NCBI GenBank assembly: GCA_024743195.1 | Contig: JANSXE010000014.1 | Location: 37,742-101,741 of the forward strand | DNA: 64,000 bases | Source of the DNA: Alphaproteobacteria bacterium | GTDB taxonomy: Bacteria; Pseudomonadota; Alphaproteobacteria; UBA8366; Aestuariispiraceae | Direction of reading: 5' to 3' | Shown: in pieces, positions 53,860-61,310 of the stretch | Layout of the letters: each line of letters begins with the position of its first letter | How positions within the stretch are numbered: position 1 is the stretch's first letter | Position numbers and translations under genes: made by a program | Notes under the pieces: generated by a model | Seen by the model: only the letters and a program-made list of their open reading frames with translations | What the model was told of the DNA's origin: nothing | The model's database searches: none

Positions 53860-55236
53860 TCACCCCTCCTTGATCAGCTTGCGGCGCAGCCAGCCGGAGA
53901 AGATGTCCATCGCGATCACGACGGCGAGCGTCAGCAGGATGATGTAGAAGGTGTTCTCCCAATCCTGGCCGGTGCGCAGTGTCTCGACCAGCTTCAGGCC
54001 GATGCCGCCGGCGCCCAACGCGCCGATCACCGTCGCCGATCGCGTGTTCGACTCCAGGTAATACAGGGATTGCGCAATGAAGACCGGCAGGATCTGCGGG
54101 ATCACCCCGAAGCGGTAGCGCTGCAGGGACGAGGCGCCGGTGGACTTGACCCCGTCGACCTGCCTGCCGTCGATGTTCTCCAGCGCCTCGGAATAGAGCT
54201 TGCCCAGCGTGCCGGTGTCGGTGAAGGCGATCGCCATGATCCCGGTCAGCGGTCCGAGCCCGAAGGCGCGGATGAAGATCAGCGACCAGATCAGATTGTC
54301 GATGCCGCGCAGAAAGTCGAAGACGCGCCGGATGGCGATCCGCACGAGCGTCAGCCGGTTGAAGTTGGACGCCGCCGCGAAGGCGAGCGGCAGCCCGACC
54401 AGCGACGCCACCATCGTGCCCAACAACGCCATCAGGATGGTCTCGAGCAGCGCCTTGAAGACCTCGCCATGCTGCCATTCCTGGTTCCGCCAGATGTTCT
54501 CCAGCAGCAGCGCTCTGTTCGATGCGCCCTCTTCGATCTGCGGCGCATCGCCCGCGTAGGACCAGGCCTGCATCAGGCTCATGCCGTAGAAGGGGCTTGA
54601 GTAGTCGAACCAGAAGTTCTCCCAGCCGTAGAAGTAGCGGTGCACCTCGATCCGGGTGCGCGTCATCCGCACCCGCTTGAAGAGCTCGGGGCGCGCCTCG
54701 AAGCGGCGCTCGTTGACTTTCAGCCACTCCGGCTGCGGGCCGGTCATGCTGACGGCGCCGTCCTCTCCGACGCGCGCCCGGATGGGCTCGAGCCCCGGCG
54801 CGAGCAGCGTCAGCGAGGCGTCCTGCAGCGTCACGCGATAGCCGTCGCCGAGGTCCACTTCGACCGCGTCGCCCCGGCGCTGGACCCAGCTCGGATCCTC
54901 GTCGAAGCCGCCCTGACGCGCGCCTTCGATGCTGAGGCTGACCGCGCCGTCGCCGCGCAGATCCTTGGTCACGTGCACCTTGTAGGCGAAGGAGTCGAGC
55001 GCCAGGATCGCCGCGCGGTCCATGCGCGACTGCTGCACCAGCGACGTCATGTCGAAGGCGATCCAGGCGTAGATCAGATAGAGGACCGTCCCGATCGCCA
55101 GGCCGATCGGCCAGAAGCGCTGGCGGCGCGAGGCGCGCATGACGTCTGCGAAGCGGGCGTCGATGTCGCTGTCCGAGAGGCGGGCGGCCTGGGCTGCCTG
55201 GGCGGATTGGGCGGCGGCGGAGGACGTGGTGGTCAT
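53860..55236 (-). CDS. phnE: Phosphonate-type ABC importer permease with large periplasmic insert (PhnE, second copy)
   Basis: This encodes 458 residues. One membrane helix (about 42-62) is followed by a hydrophilic insert (about 70-250), then the permease core. The insert contains EGARQGGFDEDPSWVQRR and YFYGWENFWFDYSSPFYGMS. The core has VFDFLRGIDNLIWSLIFIRA, FTDTGTLGKLYSEALENID, GASSLQRYRFGVIPQILPVF and GALGAGGIGLKLVE (EAA-type loop). Permeases of this long form pair with a shorter PhnE, as here. It starts 16 nt after that gene. Confidence 0.9.
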   Translation of the reverse strand: MTTTSSAAAQSAQAAQAARLSDSDIDARFADVMRASRRQRFWPIGLAIGTVLYLIYAWIAFDMTSLVQQSRMDRAAILALDSFAYKVHVTKDLRGDGAVSLSIEGARQGGFDEDPSWVQRRGDAVEVDLGDGYRVTLQDASLTLLAPGLEPIRARVGEDGAVSMTGPQPEWLKVNERRFEARPELFKRVRMTRTRIEVHRYFYGWENFWFDYSSPFYGMSLMQAWSYAGDAPQIEEGASNRALLLENIWRNQEWQHGEVFKALLETILMALLGTMVASLVGLPLAFAAASNFNRLTLVRIAIRRVFDFLRGIDNLIWSLIFIRAFGLGPLTGIMAIAFTDTGTLGKLYSEALENIDGRQVDGVKSTGASSLQRYRFGVIPQILPVFIAQSLYYLESNTRSATVIGALGAGGIGLKLVETLRTGQDWENTFYIILLTLAVVIAMDIFSGWLRRKLIKEG

Positions 55237-55252
55237 GGCGCGGGCCTCCCGA

Positions 55253-56107
55253 TCAGGCCGTCTGGAAGGCGGCGTCGCCGGTGACGCGGCGGCGCAGATA
55301 GGACGAGGCCTGGTCGATCGCGACGATTGCCGCGAACAGCAGCATGAAGAGGGCGGCGGTCTCCGCGCCCTGGCTCCAGCCGATCGCCTTGCGCAGTTCC
55401 GCGCCGATGCCGCCGGCCCCGACGAAGCCGAGGATCGCGGAGGCGCGGATGTTGATCTCGAAGCGCAGCAGCAGATAGCTCGTGTAGTTCGGCAGAACCT
55501 GCGGCAGCACGCCGAAGCGCATGCGCTGGAACCAGGTCGCCCCGGTCGCCGTCAGTCCTTCGAGCGGCCCGCGATCGATGTTCTCGTTGACTTCGGAAAA
55601 CAGCTTGCCGAGCGCGCCCGCCGTATGAAAGGCGACGGCGATGATCGCCGGCACCGGGCTGGCGCCCAGTATGAAGATCAGGAAGAGCGCGAGAATCAGT
55701 TCGGGGAAGGCGCGCGCGCCGTCCATCATCCGCCGGCAGATCGGCACCAGCGGCGGCCAGACGCCGAGGCCCCGGGTGGAGCAGAAAGCCAGCACCAGGG
55801 CGAAGACGCCGCCCAGAATGGTGCCCACAGCGGCCATGTTGATCGTCTCGATCAGCGCCGGGGCGAACTCGAGCAGCATCGGCCACCAAGTCCACCCTTC
55901 TTCGAAACTCTCCACGACGATGTCGGACGGATAGTCCAGGAACTGGGACAGCCCGTCGATGAAGCCGCCCGAGTTCATGTCCTCGGCGATCGTGAAGCCG
56001 CCGGCCATGACGAACACCGTCGCGCCCAGGAAGAGGGCGGTGTAGAGCCGGCGCTTGCGCTCGGCGTCGCTGAAAGCCTTTTCGAGGTGATCGATCGTCG
56101 TGCTCAT
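55253..56107 (-). CDS. phnE: Phosphonate-type ABC importer permease (PhnE, first copy)
   Basis: This encodes 284 residues from ATG 56107, with about six membrane helices. PhnE features are CRRMMDGARAFPELILALFL, FHTAGALGKLFSEVNENIDR, GLTATGATWFQRMRFGVLPQ and LGFVGAGGIGAELRKAIGW. It lacks the large insert of its partner. It forms the heterodimeric membrane channel with the long PhnE. Confidence 0.92.
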   Translation of the reverse strand: MSTTIDHLEKAFSDAERKRRLYTALFLGATVFVMAGGFTIAEDMNSGGFIDGLSQFLDYPSDIVVESFEEGWTWWPMLLEFAPALIETINMAAVGTILGGVFALVLAFCSTRGLGVWPPLVPICRRMMDGARAFPELILALFLIFILGASPVPAIIAVAFHTAGALGKLFSEVNENIDRGPLEGLTATGATWFQRMRFGVLPQVLPNYTSYLLLRFEINIRASAILGFVGAGGIGAELRKAIGWSQGAETAALFMLLFAAIVAIDQASSYLRRRVTGDAAFQTA

Positions 56108-56201
56108 GGGGTCTGGCCGGTCCGGTGGGAAAAGCTCGGGTCCGTCCGCATGCGGCCGGCGCCGGGTCTCCCCGGCGCCGGCCGTCACGTCGAACGCCGG
56201 A

Positions 56202-57128
56202 TCAGTTGCCGATCTTGGCCTTGCGGGCCTCGATCACGCTGACATAGGCGCTGTGGTCGATCGGGGCGATGCCCTTGATTTCGCCGGCCATGAAGCCGTA
56301 GGCGCACTCGGGGTCCATCGACTCCAGGCTCGCCAGCATGCCGACCATCTTCAACTTGACGTCGCTGGGGAGGTCCTTGCGCAGCACGATCGGGCCTTCC
56401 GGAATGACTTTGGAGCGCCAGATCTCGACCATCTCCGTCATGTCGACGAGGCCGCTGTCGACCGCCTTGCGGAAGGCCCCGCTGTTGTAGCCGTCCTCCC
56501 AGGCGCCGAGGCCGTCGGCCCAGCTCACGCCCGCATCGTAGTCGCCGTTGTAGACGCCGACGATGGTCTGCTCATGACCGCCGGCGAAGACGACGTCGCC
56601 GAAATAGTCGCCCGGCTCCATGCTGTAGCCCATCTCCGGGATTTCGACGGACGGGATCAGGTAGCCGGAGGTCGAGTTCGGATCGCCGAAGGCGAAGGTC
56701 TTGCCTTCCATGTCCTCGAGGCTGGTGACGCCGCTCTCGGCGCGGGCGAAACCGATCGAGTGGTAGCCGTAGCTGCCGTCGGTGTTGATCTTCACCAGCA
56801 CCGGCTCGACGACGTCCGGGTTCTCGAGATAAACGGCCGCGTAGCCGGAGGCGCCCAGCCAGGCGAGGTCGATGGTGCCGCCCAGCAGCCCCTCGATGAC
56901 GCCGTTGTAGTCGGCCGGCGCGAACAGCTTAGTCTCGACGCCCAGCAACTCCTCGGTCTTCGCCCGCACGCACTCGTTGGAGCGCAGGCGGTCGTTGGCG
57001 TTCTCACCCCCCAGGATGCCGATGCGGAACTCTTCAATGCCTTGCGCGGCGGCCGGCGTCGCGACGGCCGCGCTCATGGCGACGGCGGCGACCGCGGCGG
57101 CGGCCGCGGCGGTGCGGATGGTGCTCAT
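56202..57128 (-). CDS. phnD: Phosphonate-type ABC importer substrate-binding protein
   Basis: This encodes 308 residues with a Sec signal ending AAAQG (about 29). PhnD features are FRIGILGGENANDRLRSNEC, NGVIEGLLGGTIDLAWLGAS, FAFGDPNSTSGYLIPSVE and SKVIPEGPIVLRKDLPSDVK. The Ser-Thr-Ser and Tyr positions form the phosphonate site in known PhnD. The ligand could be a phosphonate, phosphite or phosphate ester. It lies between phnC and phnE. Confidence 0.92.
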   Translation of the reverse strand: MSTIRTAAAAAAVAAVAMSAAVATPAAAQGIEEFRIGILGGENANDRLRSNECVRAKTEELLGVETKLFAPADYNGVIEGLLGGTIDLAWLGASGYAAVYLENPDVVEPVLVKINTDGSYGYHSIGFARAESGVTSLEDMEGKTFAFGDPNSTSGYLIPSVEIPEMGYSMEPGDYFGDVVFAGGHEQTIVGVYNGDYDAGVSWADGLGAWEDGYNSGAFRKAVDSGLVDMTEMVEIWRSKVIPEGPIVLRKDLPSDVKLKMVGMLASLESMDPECAYGFMAGEIKGIAPIDHSAYVSVIEARKAKIGN

Positions 57129-57300
57129 GTCTTTACCCTCTTTGCCCTAAGGTTCAGGTTGCAGCGGATGGTTTCCGGTTCGGGTTGGAGCCGGCCGCGC
57201 TTTCCGGCGGCGTTCCCCTCGGCTCCGTCGGGGCATCGACCGTTGTTTCTTCTCGTTGTCCGCGGACGCCGTGTCGGACGGCCCGCCGGCGACCGGGTTC

Positions 57301-58137
57301 CTAAAGCCCGACCACCTTGGGCGTCTCGCGCGCCGGCTCCGCAGGGGCTTCGGGCGAAGGCCGACCGTCGATGCTGGTCGACGTCGCGGCCTCGTCGAAC
57401 TCTTCGCCCGCGCCGTAGATCGCGCGGGCGGCGTCGGTGGTCAGGTCGTCCGGGCCGCCTTCGAAGACGACGGCGCCCTGGCTCATGCCGACGATGCGCT
57501 CGCAATACTGACGCGCGGTGTCGAGCGTGTGCAGATTGCTGATGACGGTGATGCCCTCCTCGCGATTGATGCGCTTCAGCGCGTCCATCACGAGCTTGGC
57601 GTTGAGCGGATCGAGCGAGGCGATCGGCTCGTCCGCCAGAATGATCTTCGGCTGCTGGACGAGCGCGCGAGCGATCGCGACGCGCTGCTGCTGGCCGCCG
57701 GACAGGGTGCCGGCCTGTTGCAGCGCCGTCTGAGCGATGTCGAGCCGGTCGAGCGCGACCAGCGCCGCGCGGCGATCCGCTTCCGAGAACAGCTTGAACA
57801 GGCTCTTGACCGTCCCCATGCCGTTGAGGCGCCCGAGCATGACGTTGGTCAGCACGTCGAGGCGCGGCACGAGGTTGAACTGCTGGAAGATCATCGCGCA
57901 CTCGGCGCGCCACGCCAGCAGGTCTCGGCCCTTGAGGGCGCTGACCGAGCGCCCGTCCCAGGAAATCTCGCCGTTGCTGGGGGCGCTCAGCCGGTTCGTC
58001 ATCTTGAGGAGCGTCGACTTGCCGGCGCCGGACCGGCCGATGATCCCCAGCATCTGCCCTGTCGGCACGGAGAACGTCACGCGATCGACCGCCGTGACGG
58101 AGCCGAAGCGCTTGGTGACGGACCGGAAGTCGAGCAT
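57301..58137 (-). CDS. phnC: Phosphonate-type ABC importer ATPase
   Basis: This encodes 278 residues. Motifs are Walker [19 protein letters not shown]-loop [28 protein letters not shown] (typical of PhnC), signature [15 protein letters not shown] and Walker [13 protein letters not shown]; the H-loop is [11 protein letters not shown]. The C-terminal 35 residues are Pro/Ala/Glu-rich. First gene of phnCDEE. No C-P lyase or phosphonatase gene is in the window. Confidence 0.93.
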   Translation of the reverse strand: MLDFRSVTKRFGSVTAVDRVTFSVPTGQMLGIIGRSGAGKSTLLKMTNRLSAPSNGEISWDGRSVSALKGRDLLAWRAECAMIFQQFNLVPRLDVLTNVMLGRLNGMGTVKSLFKLFSEADRRAALVALDRLDIAQTALQQAGTLSGGQQQRVAIARALVQQPKIILADEPIASLDPLNAKLVMDALKRINREEGITVISNLHTLDTARQYCERIVGMSQGAVVFEGGPDDLTTDAARAIYGAGEEFDEAATSTSIDGRPSPEAPAEPARETPKVVGL

Positions 58138-58241
58138 GAAAGCGCCTCGTCTGCGGGGACAATGCTTTGCCGGCGCGCCGCAGCGCCGGCATTGCGCCGG
58201 CGCGCGCCAGCACGCTGGTCGACCCTGCTTAGCCGAGCGGT

Positions 58242-58259
58242 TTTACGGTTCCGTGACGA
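58242..58259 (-). promoter_or_regulatory. Possible Pho box upstream of phnC
   Basis: On the minus strand two 7-mers, TCGTCAC and CCGTAAA, separated by 4 nt resemble half-sites of the PhoB box (CTGTCAT-N4-CTGTCAC). The first half is good in its GTCA core, the second is weak. About 105 nt upstream of phnC, so phosphate-starvation control is possible. Confidence 0.3.
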
Positions 58260-58373
58260 AACGAAGACATGTCGGTGATCGGCCCGCGCGCCATCTCCGG
58301 GGTGGCCGCCTCGGCTCCGCGTGCTAAGTTCCCGCCTAGGCCTTCCCGGGGGAAGGAATGGGGAGGGGACAGT

Positions 58374-58640
58374 ATGGCGCGATCGGCGAAGGAAGCCCGG
58401 TTGGAACTCGAGCGGCTGCAAGCGATGCATCGCTCTTTGCCGAATCACAAGGACGACGCCGCCCAACAGTTGGAGAGCAAGATCGCCGCCGTCCAGCGCG
58501 AGATCGACCGGGCCGAAAACGCCGGCCCTGCGCCGCAGAAGCGGTCTGGGATCAGCCTTGGGGTGCTGATCGGCGTTGCGGTTCTCCTTGGCGGTCTGGC
58601 CTTCGCCGCGGCCTATTTCGGCGGCCGCTCGCTGAGCTGA
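58374..58640 (+). CDS. Small coiled-coil protein with C-terminal membrane anchor
   Basis: This encodes 88 residues from ATG 58374 with GGGGAGGGG upstream. A charged helix, probably coiled coil (about 5-48: ARLELERLQAMHRSLPNHKD, LESKIAAVQREIDRAENA), is followed by a short linker and one membrane helix (about 60-82, SLGVLIGVAVLLGGLAFAAA). The tail faces out after GGRSLS. I do not recognise a family; it is likely a membrane-associated scaffold or regulator. Divergent from phnC. Confidence 0.65.
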   Translation: MARSAKEARLELERLQAMHRSLPNHKDDAAQQLESKIAAVQREIDRAENAGPAPQKRSGISLGVLIGVAVLLGGLAFAAAYFGGRSLS

Positions 58641-58709
58641 GCGCGCGGGTCGCGGCGCAGCCCTGCAGCCGGAACGAAAGCGCCAGCCCGCCCGCCCTCC
58701 GATCCGGCT

Positions 58710-58738
58710 TTGAAACATACCATCCGGATGGTATGTTT
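58710..58738 (+). promoter_or_regulatory. Promoter buried in a perfect 26-bp TetR operator
   Basis: The palindrome at 58713-58738 is perfect over 13-bp arms meeting at CC|GG. The promoter TTGAAA (58710-58715) and TATGTT (58732-58737), spacer 16, lies almost wholly within it, so repressor binding would block polymerase completely. The predicted start coincides with the tetR ATG at 58744, and no Shine-Dalgarno is spaced for that ATG, so the mRNA is probably leaderless. Confidence 0.75.
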
Positions 58739-58743
58739 TGAGG

Positions 58744-59400
58744 ATGGCGACCGCACACCACCGCAAGAAACAGCCCGAAGAGGTGCGCGCGGCGCTTTTG
58801 CGCGCCGCGGCGCGGCTGATGGTCGAGCGCGGGCCCCAGGCCGCAACGCTGGACGCGGTGGCCCGCGCCGCGGGCGTCAGCAAGGGGGGGCTGTTGCATC
58901 ACTTCCCCGGCAAACAGGCGCTGTTCGAAGCCTTGTCGGAGGATTTGATGAACCGTTTCGCGGCGCGCGTCGCCGCGTCCGACTCCCGCGGCCCGGAGCC
59001 CCGCGGCGCGGCCGCCCGCGCCTATCTGCGCGCCACGGCGGCGATGATCGGCGAGCCGTCCGACATGGAGCTCTGGCGCGGTCTGCTGATGGCCGAGATC
59101 GCGGAGCCGGAAGCCCGTTCGTCCTGGCGCGACTGGGCGGCGGAGCAGGTGCGGCTCGATCGATCCGACGGCGCGGCCGATCCGACGGCGCTGTTGATCT
59201 GCCGGCTGGCCAGCGACGGCTTGTGGCTGGCCGACATGCTGGGCCTCTATGCGATCGATCCGGCCGTCCGAACCGCGGTGGTCCAGCGTCTGGAGCGACT
59301 GACAGACGTCCCGCCGCCGGATCAAGCGTCCCCGGATCAAAAGTCGCCGGAACAAGAGTCGCCGGGCCAGGAACTCCCCGACCAGGAGCCGCCGCCATGA
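58744..59400 (+). CDS. TetR-family repressor of the adjacent SMR efflux pump
   Basis: This encodes 218 residues from ATG 58744. The DNA-binding domain (about 12-57) has LLRAAARLMVERGPQAATLD, AVARAAGVSKGGLLHHFPGK and QALFEALSEDL. The ligand-binding part ends near residue 190. A C-terminal tail is built from five 5-residue repeats (P-D/E-Q-x-S pattern). Its TGA overlaps the smr ATG by 4 nt. It should bind the 26-bp palindrome just upstream and respond to a cationic drug; this is inferred. Confidence 0.88.
   Translation: MATAHHRKKQPEEVRAALLRAAARLMVERGPQAATLDAVARAAGVSKGGLLHHFPGKQALFEALSEDLMNRFAARVAASDSRGPEPRGAAARAYLRATAAMIGEPSDMELWRGLLMAEIAEPEARSSWRDWAAEQVRLDRSDGAADPTALLICRLASDGLWLADMLGLYAIDPAVRTAVVQRLERLTDVPPPDQASPDQKSPEQESPGQELPDQEPPP
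59317..59391 (+). repeat. Five tandem 15-bp repeats at the 3' end of tetR
   Basis: Units at 59317, 59332, 59347, 59362 and 59377 follow the pattern CCG-GAT-CAA-x-TCG with decreasing similarity towards the end. They are in frame and encode PDQAS, PDQKS, PEQES, PGQEL and PDQEP. The last unit also supplies the AGGAG ribosome-binding site of the smr gene. Slippage could change tail length and spacing. Confidence 0.85.
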
Positions 59401-59738
59401 GCCTCGCCGTCCCCTATCTCTATCTTGCGATCGCAATCGTCTTCGAGGTGATCGGCACCACCGCGCTGAAGGCGTCCGACGCCTTCTCGAAACTGACGCC
59501 GACGGTGATCGCGGTCGCCGCCTACGCCGTCGCCTTCCTGTTTCTCGCCCGCGCGATGCAAGTGATCCCCGCCGGGATCGCCTATGGCATCTGGTCCGCC
59601 TTCGGCATCGTGCTGATCGCGGCCGCGGCGTGGATCCTGTTCGATCAGCGCCTGGACGCGCCCGCCGTCGTCGGACTGGGCCTGATCATCCTGGGCGTCG
59701 TCGTGATCAACCTGTTCTCGAAGTCCATCGGGCGCTGA
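59397..59738 (+). CDS. Small multidrug resistance (SMR) transporter, EmrE-like
   Basis: This encodes 113 residues with four membrane helices. E17 in AIVFEVIGTTALK corresponds to the proton/drug-binding Glu14 of EmrE. AMQVIPAGIAYGIWSAFGIV contains the conserved Pro-Ala-Gly-Ala-Tyr-Ala-Ile-Trp-type segment. It exports quaternary cations in exchange for protons. Coupled to its repressor by an ATGA overlap. Guanidinium-exporter (Gdx) subtype cannot be excluded from sequence alone. Confidence 0.93.
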   Translation: MSLAVPYLYLAIAIVFEVIGTTALKASDAFSKLTPTVIAVAAYAVAFLFLARAMQVIPAGIAYGIWSAFGIVLIAAAAWILFDQRLDAPAVVGLGLIILGVVVINLFSKSIGR

Positions 59739-59750
59739 GGCGGCGGTTCG

Positions 59751-60773
59751 TCAAAGGGCTGGCCGCTCCTCCGCCAGAATGGCGAGACAGTCGCCCTCCT
59801 TGATCAGGCCCGGGAAATGCCGCTGCAGGACGATACCGTCGACTTGCGCGCGCACCTCCTGCGCCGGCCGATCGGTGCGGTGAAGCGGGTAGATGCGCGC
59901 CAGCAGGTCGCCGGCGCTCACCCGTTGACCCAGGTCCGCGACGATCTCGAACAGCCCCGGATCGTCGGCGACATGGACCCCGCCGTCCGGCATGTCGAGA
60001 AGCGTCGGCTCGCGCGTCCGCTCCAGGGGGCCGTCCAGCATCCCGAAATGCTTCAACACATTGCGCACGCCGCGGTCGGCGATCGCCACGGTCTCGGCGC
60101 TGGCGGTTCCGCCGCCGGCCAGTTCGGTGGTGATGAAGATTTTTCCCATCTCCTCGACCGCCGTGTCCAACATGCCGGCGCTGTCCAGCTCCGTCATGAT
60201 CAGGCCGTAGGGGGCGCCGAAGGCCCTCATCGCCGCCAGGCTGCGCGCGAACTGGTCGGCGTCCGGCAGATCGTGCACCGCGGCGAAAGGCAGGAAGCTG
60301 AGCGTCCGGCCGCCGGAATGGATGTCCACAACCGCATCGGCCAGCGGCAGAAGGCGCCGATAGAGGAAGTCGGCGATCATGGCCGTCACGCCGCCCAGAC
60401 GGTCGCCCGGGAAGCAGCGGTTCATGTTGCCGCCGTCGATCGGCGAGGTGCGCCGCCCGACCGACACGGCCGGGGCGTTAAGCGCGGGCGCCGCCAGAAC
60501 CCGGCCCGACAGCCGACCCGGATCCGCCGCCAACTCCCGCACCAGCTTGTGCACCGCGATCTGCCCTTCATACTCGTCGCCGTGATTGCCGGCGACGAAC
60601 AGAACGGTCGGTCCGCTTCCATTCTTGATGCAGGCGATCGGAACGCGCACCGCGCCCCAGGCGCTGTCGTCGTGCGAATGCGGCACGCTGATCCAGCCGT
60701 GCTGGACGCCCGCCCGCTCCGGATCGATGGTCAGCGACGCCCGTTCTATCGCCGGGCTCACGTCGGCGCGCAT
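59751..60773 (-). CDS. DoeB-like succinylglutamate desuccinylase/aspartoacylase family deacylase
   Basis: This encodes 340 residues from ATG 60773 with AAGGAGG 9 nt upstream. It starts with a GVQHGWISVPHSHDDSAWG-type N-terminus. The zinc site is AGNHGDEYEG (H64, E67) and the His of VVDIHSGGRT. RTSPIDGGNMNRCFPGDR and MGKIFITTELAGGGTASAET follow. These match DoeB, which removes the acetyl group from N-acetyl-2,4-diaminobutyrate in ectoine breakdown. The C-terminal part (from about 255) is a biotinyl-like beta domain. No doeA, doeC, doeD or ectoine genes are present, so the substrate is uncertain. Convergent with smr. Confidence 0.82.
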   Translation of the reverse strand: MRADVSPAIERASLTIDPERAGVQHGWISVPHSHDDSAWGAVRVPIACIKNGSGPTVLFVAGNHGDEYEGQIAVHKLVRELAADPGRLSGRVLAAPALNAPAVSVGRRTSPIDGGNMNRCFPGDRLGGVTAMIADFLYRRLLPLADAVVDIHSGGRTLSFLPFAAVHDLPDADQFARSLAAMRAFGAPYGLIMTELDSAGMLDTAVEEMGKIFITTELAGGGTASAETVAIADRGVRNVLKHFGMLDGPLERTREPTLLDMPDGGVHVADDPGLFEIVADLGQRVSAGDLLARIYPLHRTDRPAQEVRAQVDGIVLQRHFPGLIKEGDCLAILAEERPAL

Positions 60774-61025
60774 GGTGTCGGTCCTCCTTGGACGCTCCCG
60801 TTTCGGCAAGCGAGTGGAACACCATGCGTCGACGCGGGTCAAACCGAAGCGCGCGGCGGCGCAGGCGCCTCCGCAGCCGGCATTGGTAACACCACTCTTC
60901 TGTTGCCAAGCCGCCGCGCAACGGGTTTGTTTAGAGGCGTGCAACGAAAAGAACCGGCCGCGCGACGGCCGGGCGCGGACTGGGCCCGGACTGGGCGAGG
61001 CCGCGCGGACCCTGGGGTGGACGCC

Positions 61026-61277
61026 ATGGACGTGATGCGGCTCTTCGCGCTCGACTGCTATCCGCAGACGGACGGCAAGCCGTCGGTGGTGATGATCGTC
61101 GCCGCCGAGACCGAAGCGGCGGCGGTGCGCACCGCCTTCGATCATCCGAACGCCGCCAGTTACGAGGCGATCGCGCTCAATCCCAAGCAGAAGGTGCGCC
61201 GGGCCGACGGTCTGTCGCCGGGCGTTCACGGGTTCGTCGAATGGCGCGCCTTCAAGCGTCTGATCGGCAAGGCCTGA
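61026..61277 (+). CDS. Small conserved-looking protein of unknown function
   Basis: This encodes 83 residues from ATG 61026; a second ATG at 61035 (MRLFALDCY) is equally plausible. The sequence has an alpha/beta pattern: KPSVVMIVAAETEAAAVRTA, FDHPNAASYEAIALNPKQKV and a Gly/His stretch GVHGFVEWRAFKRLIGKA. No motif recognised. It lies 33 nt before the large Fe-S protein on the same strand, so co-expression and a shared redox context are likely. Confidence 0.55.
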   Translation: MDVMRLFALDCYPQTDGKPSVVMIVAAETEAAAVRTAFDHPNAASYEAIALNPKQKVRRADGLSPGVHGFVEWRAFKRLIGKA

Positions 61278-61310
61278 CCCGCCGGCGCCGGGAGAGGAGA
61301 CGAAAGCGCG

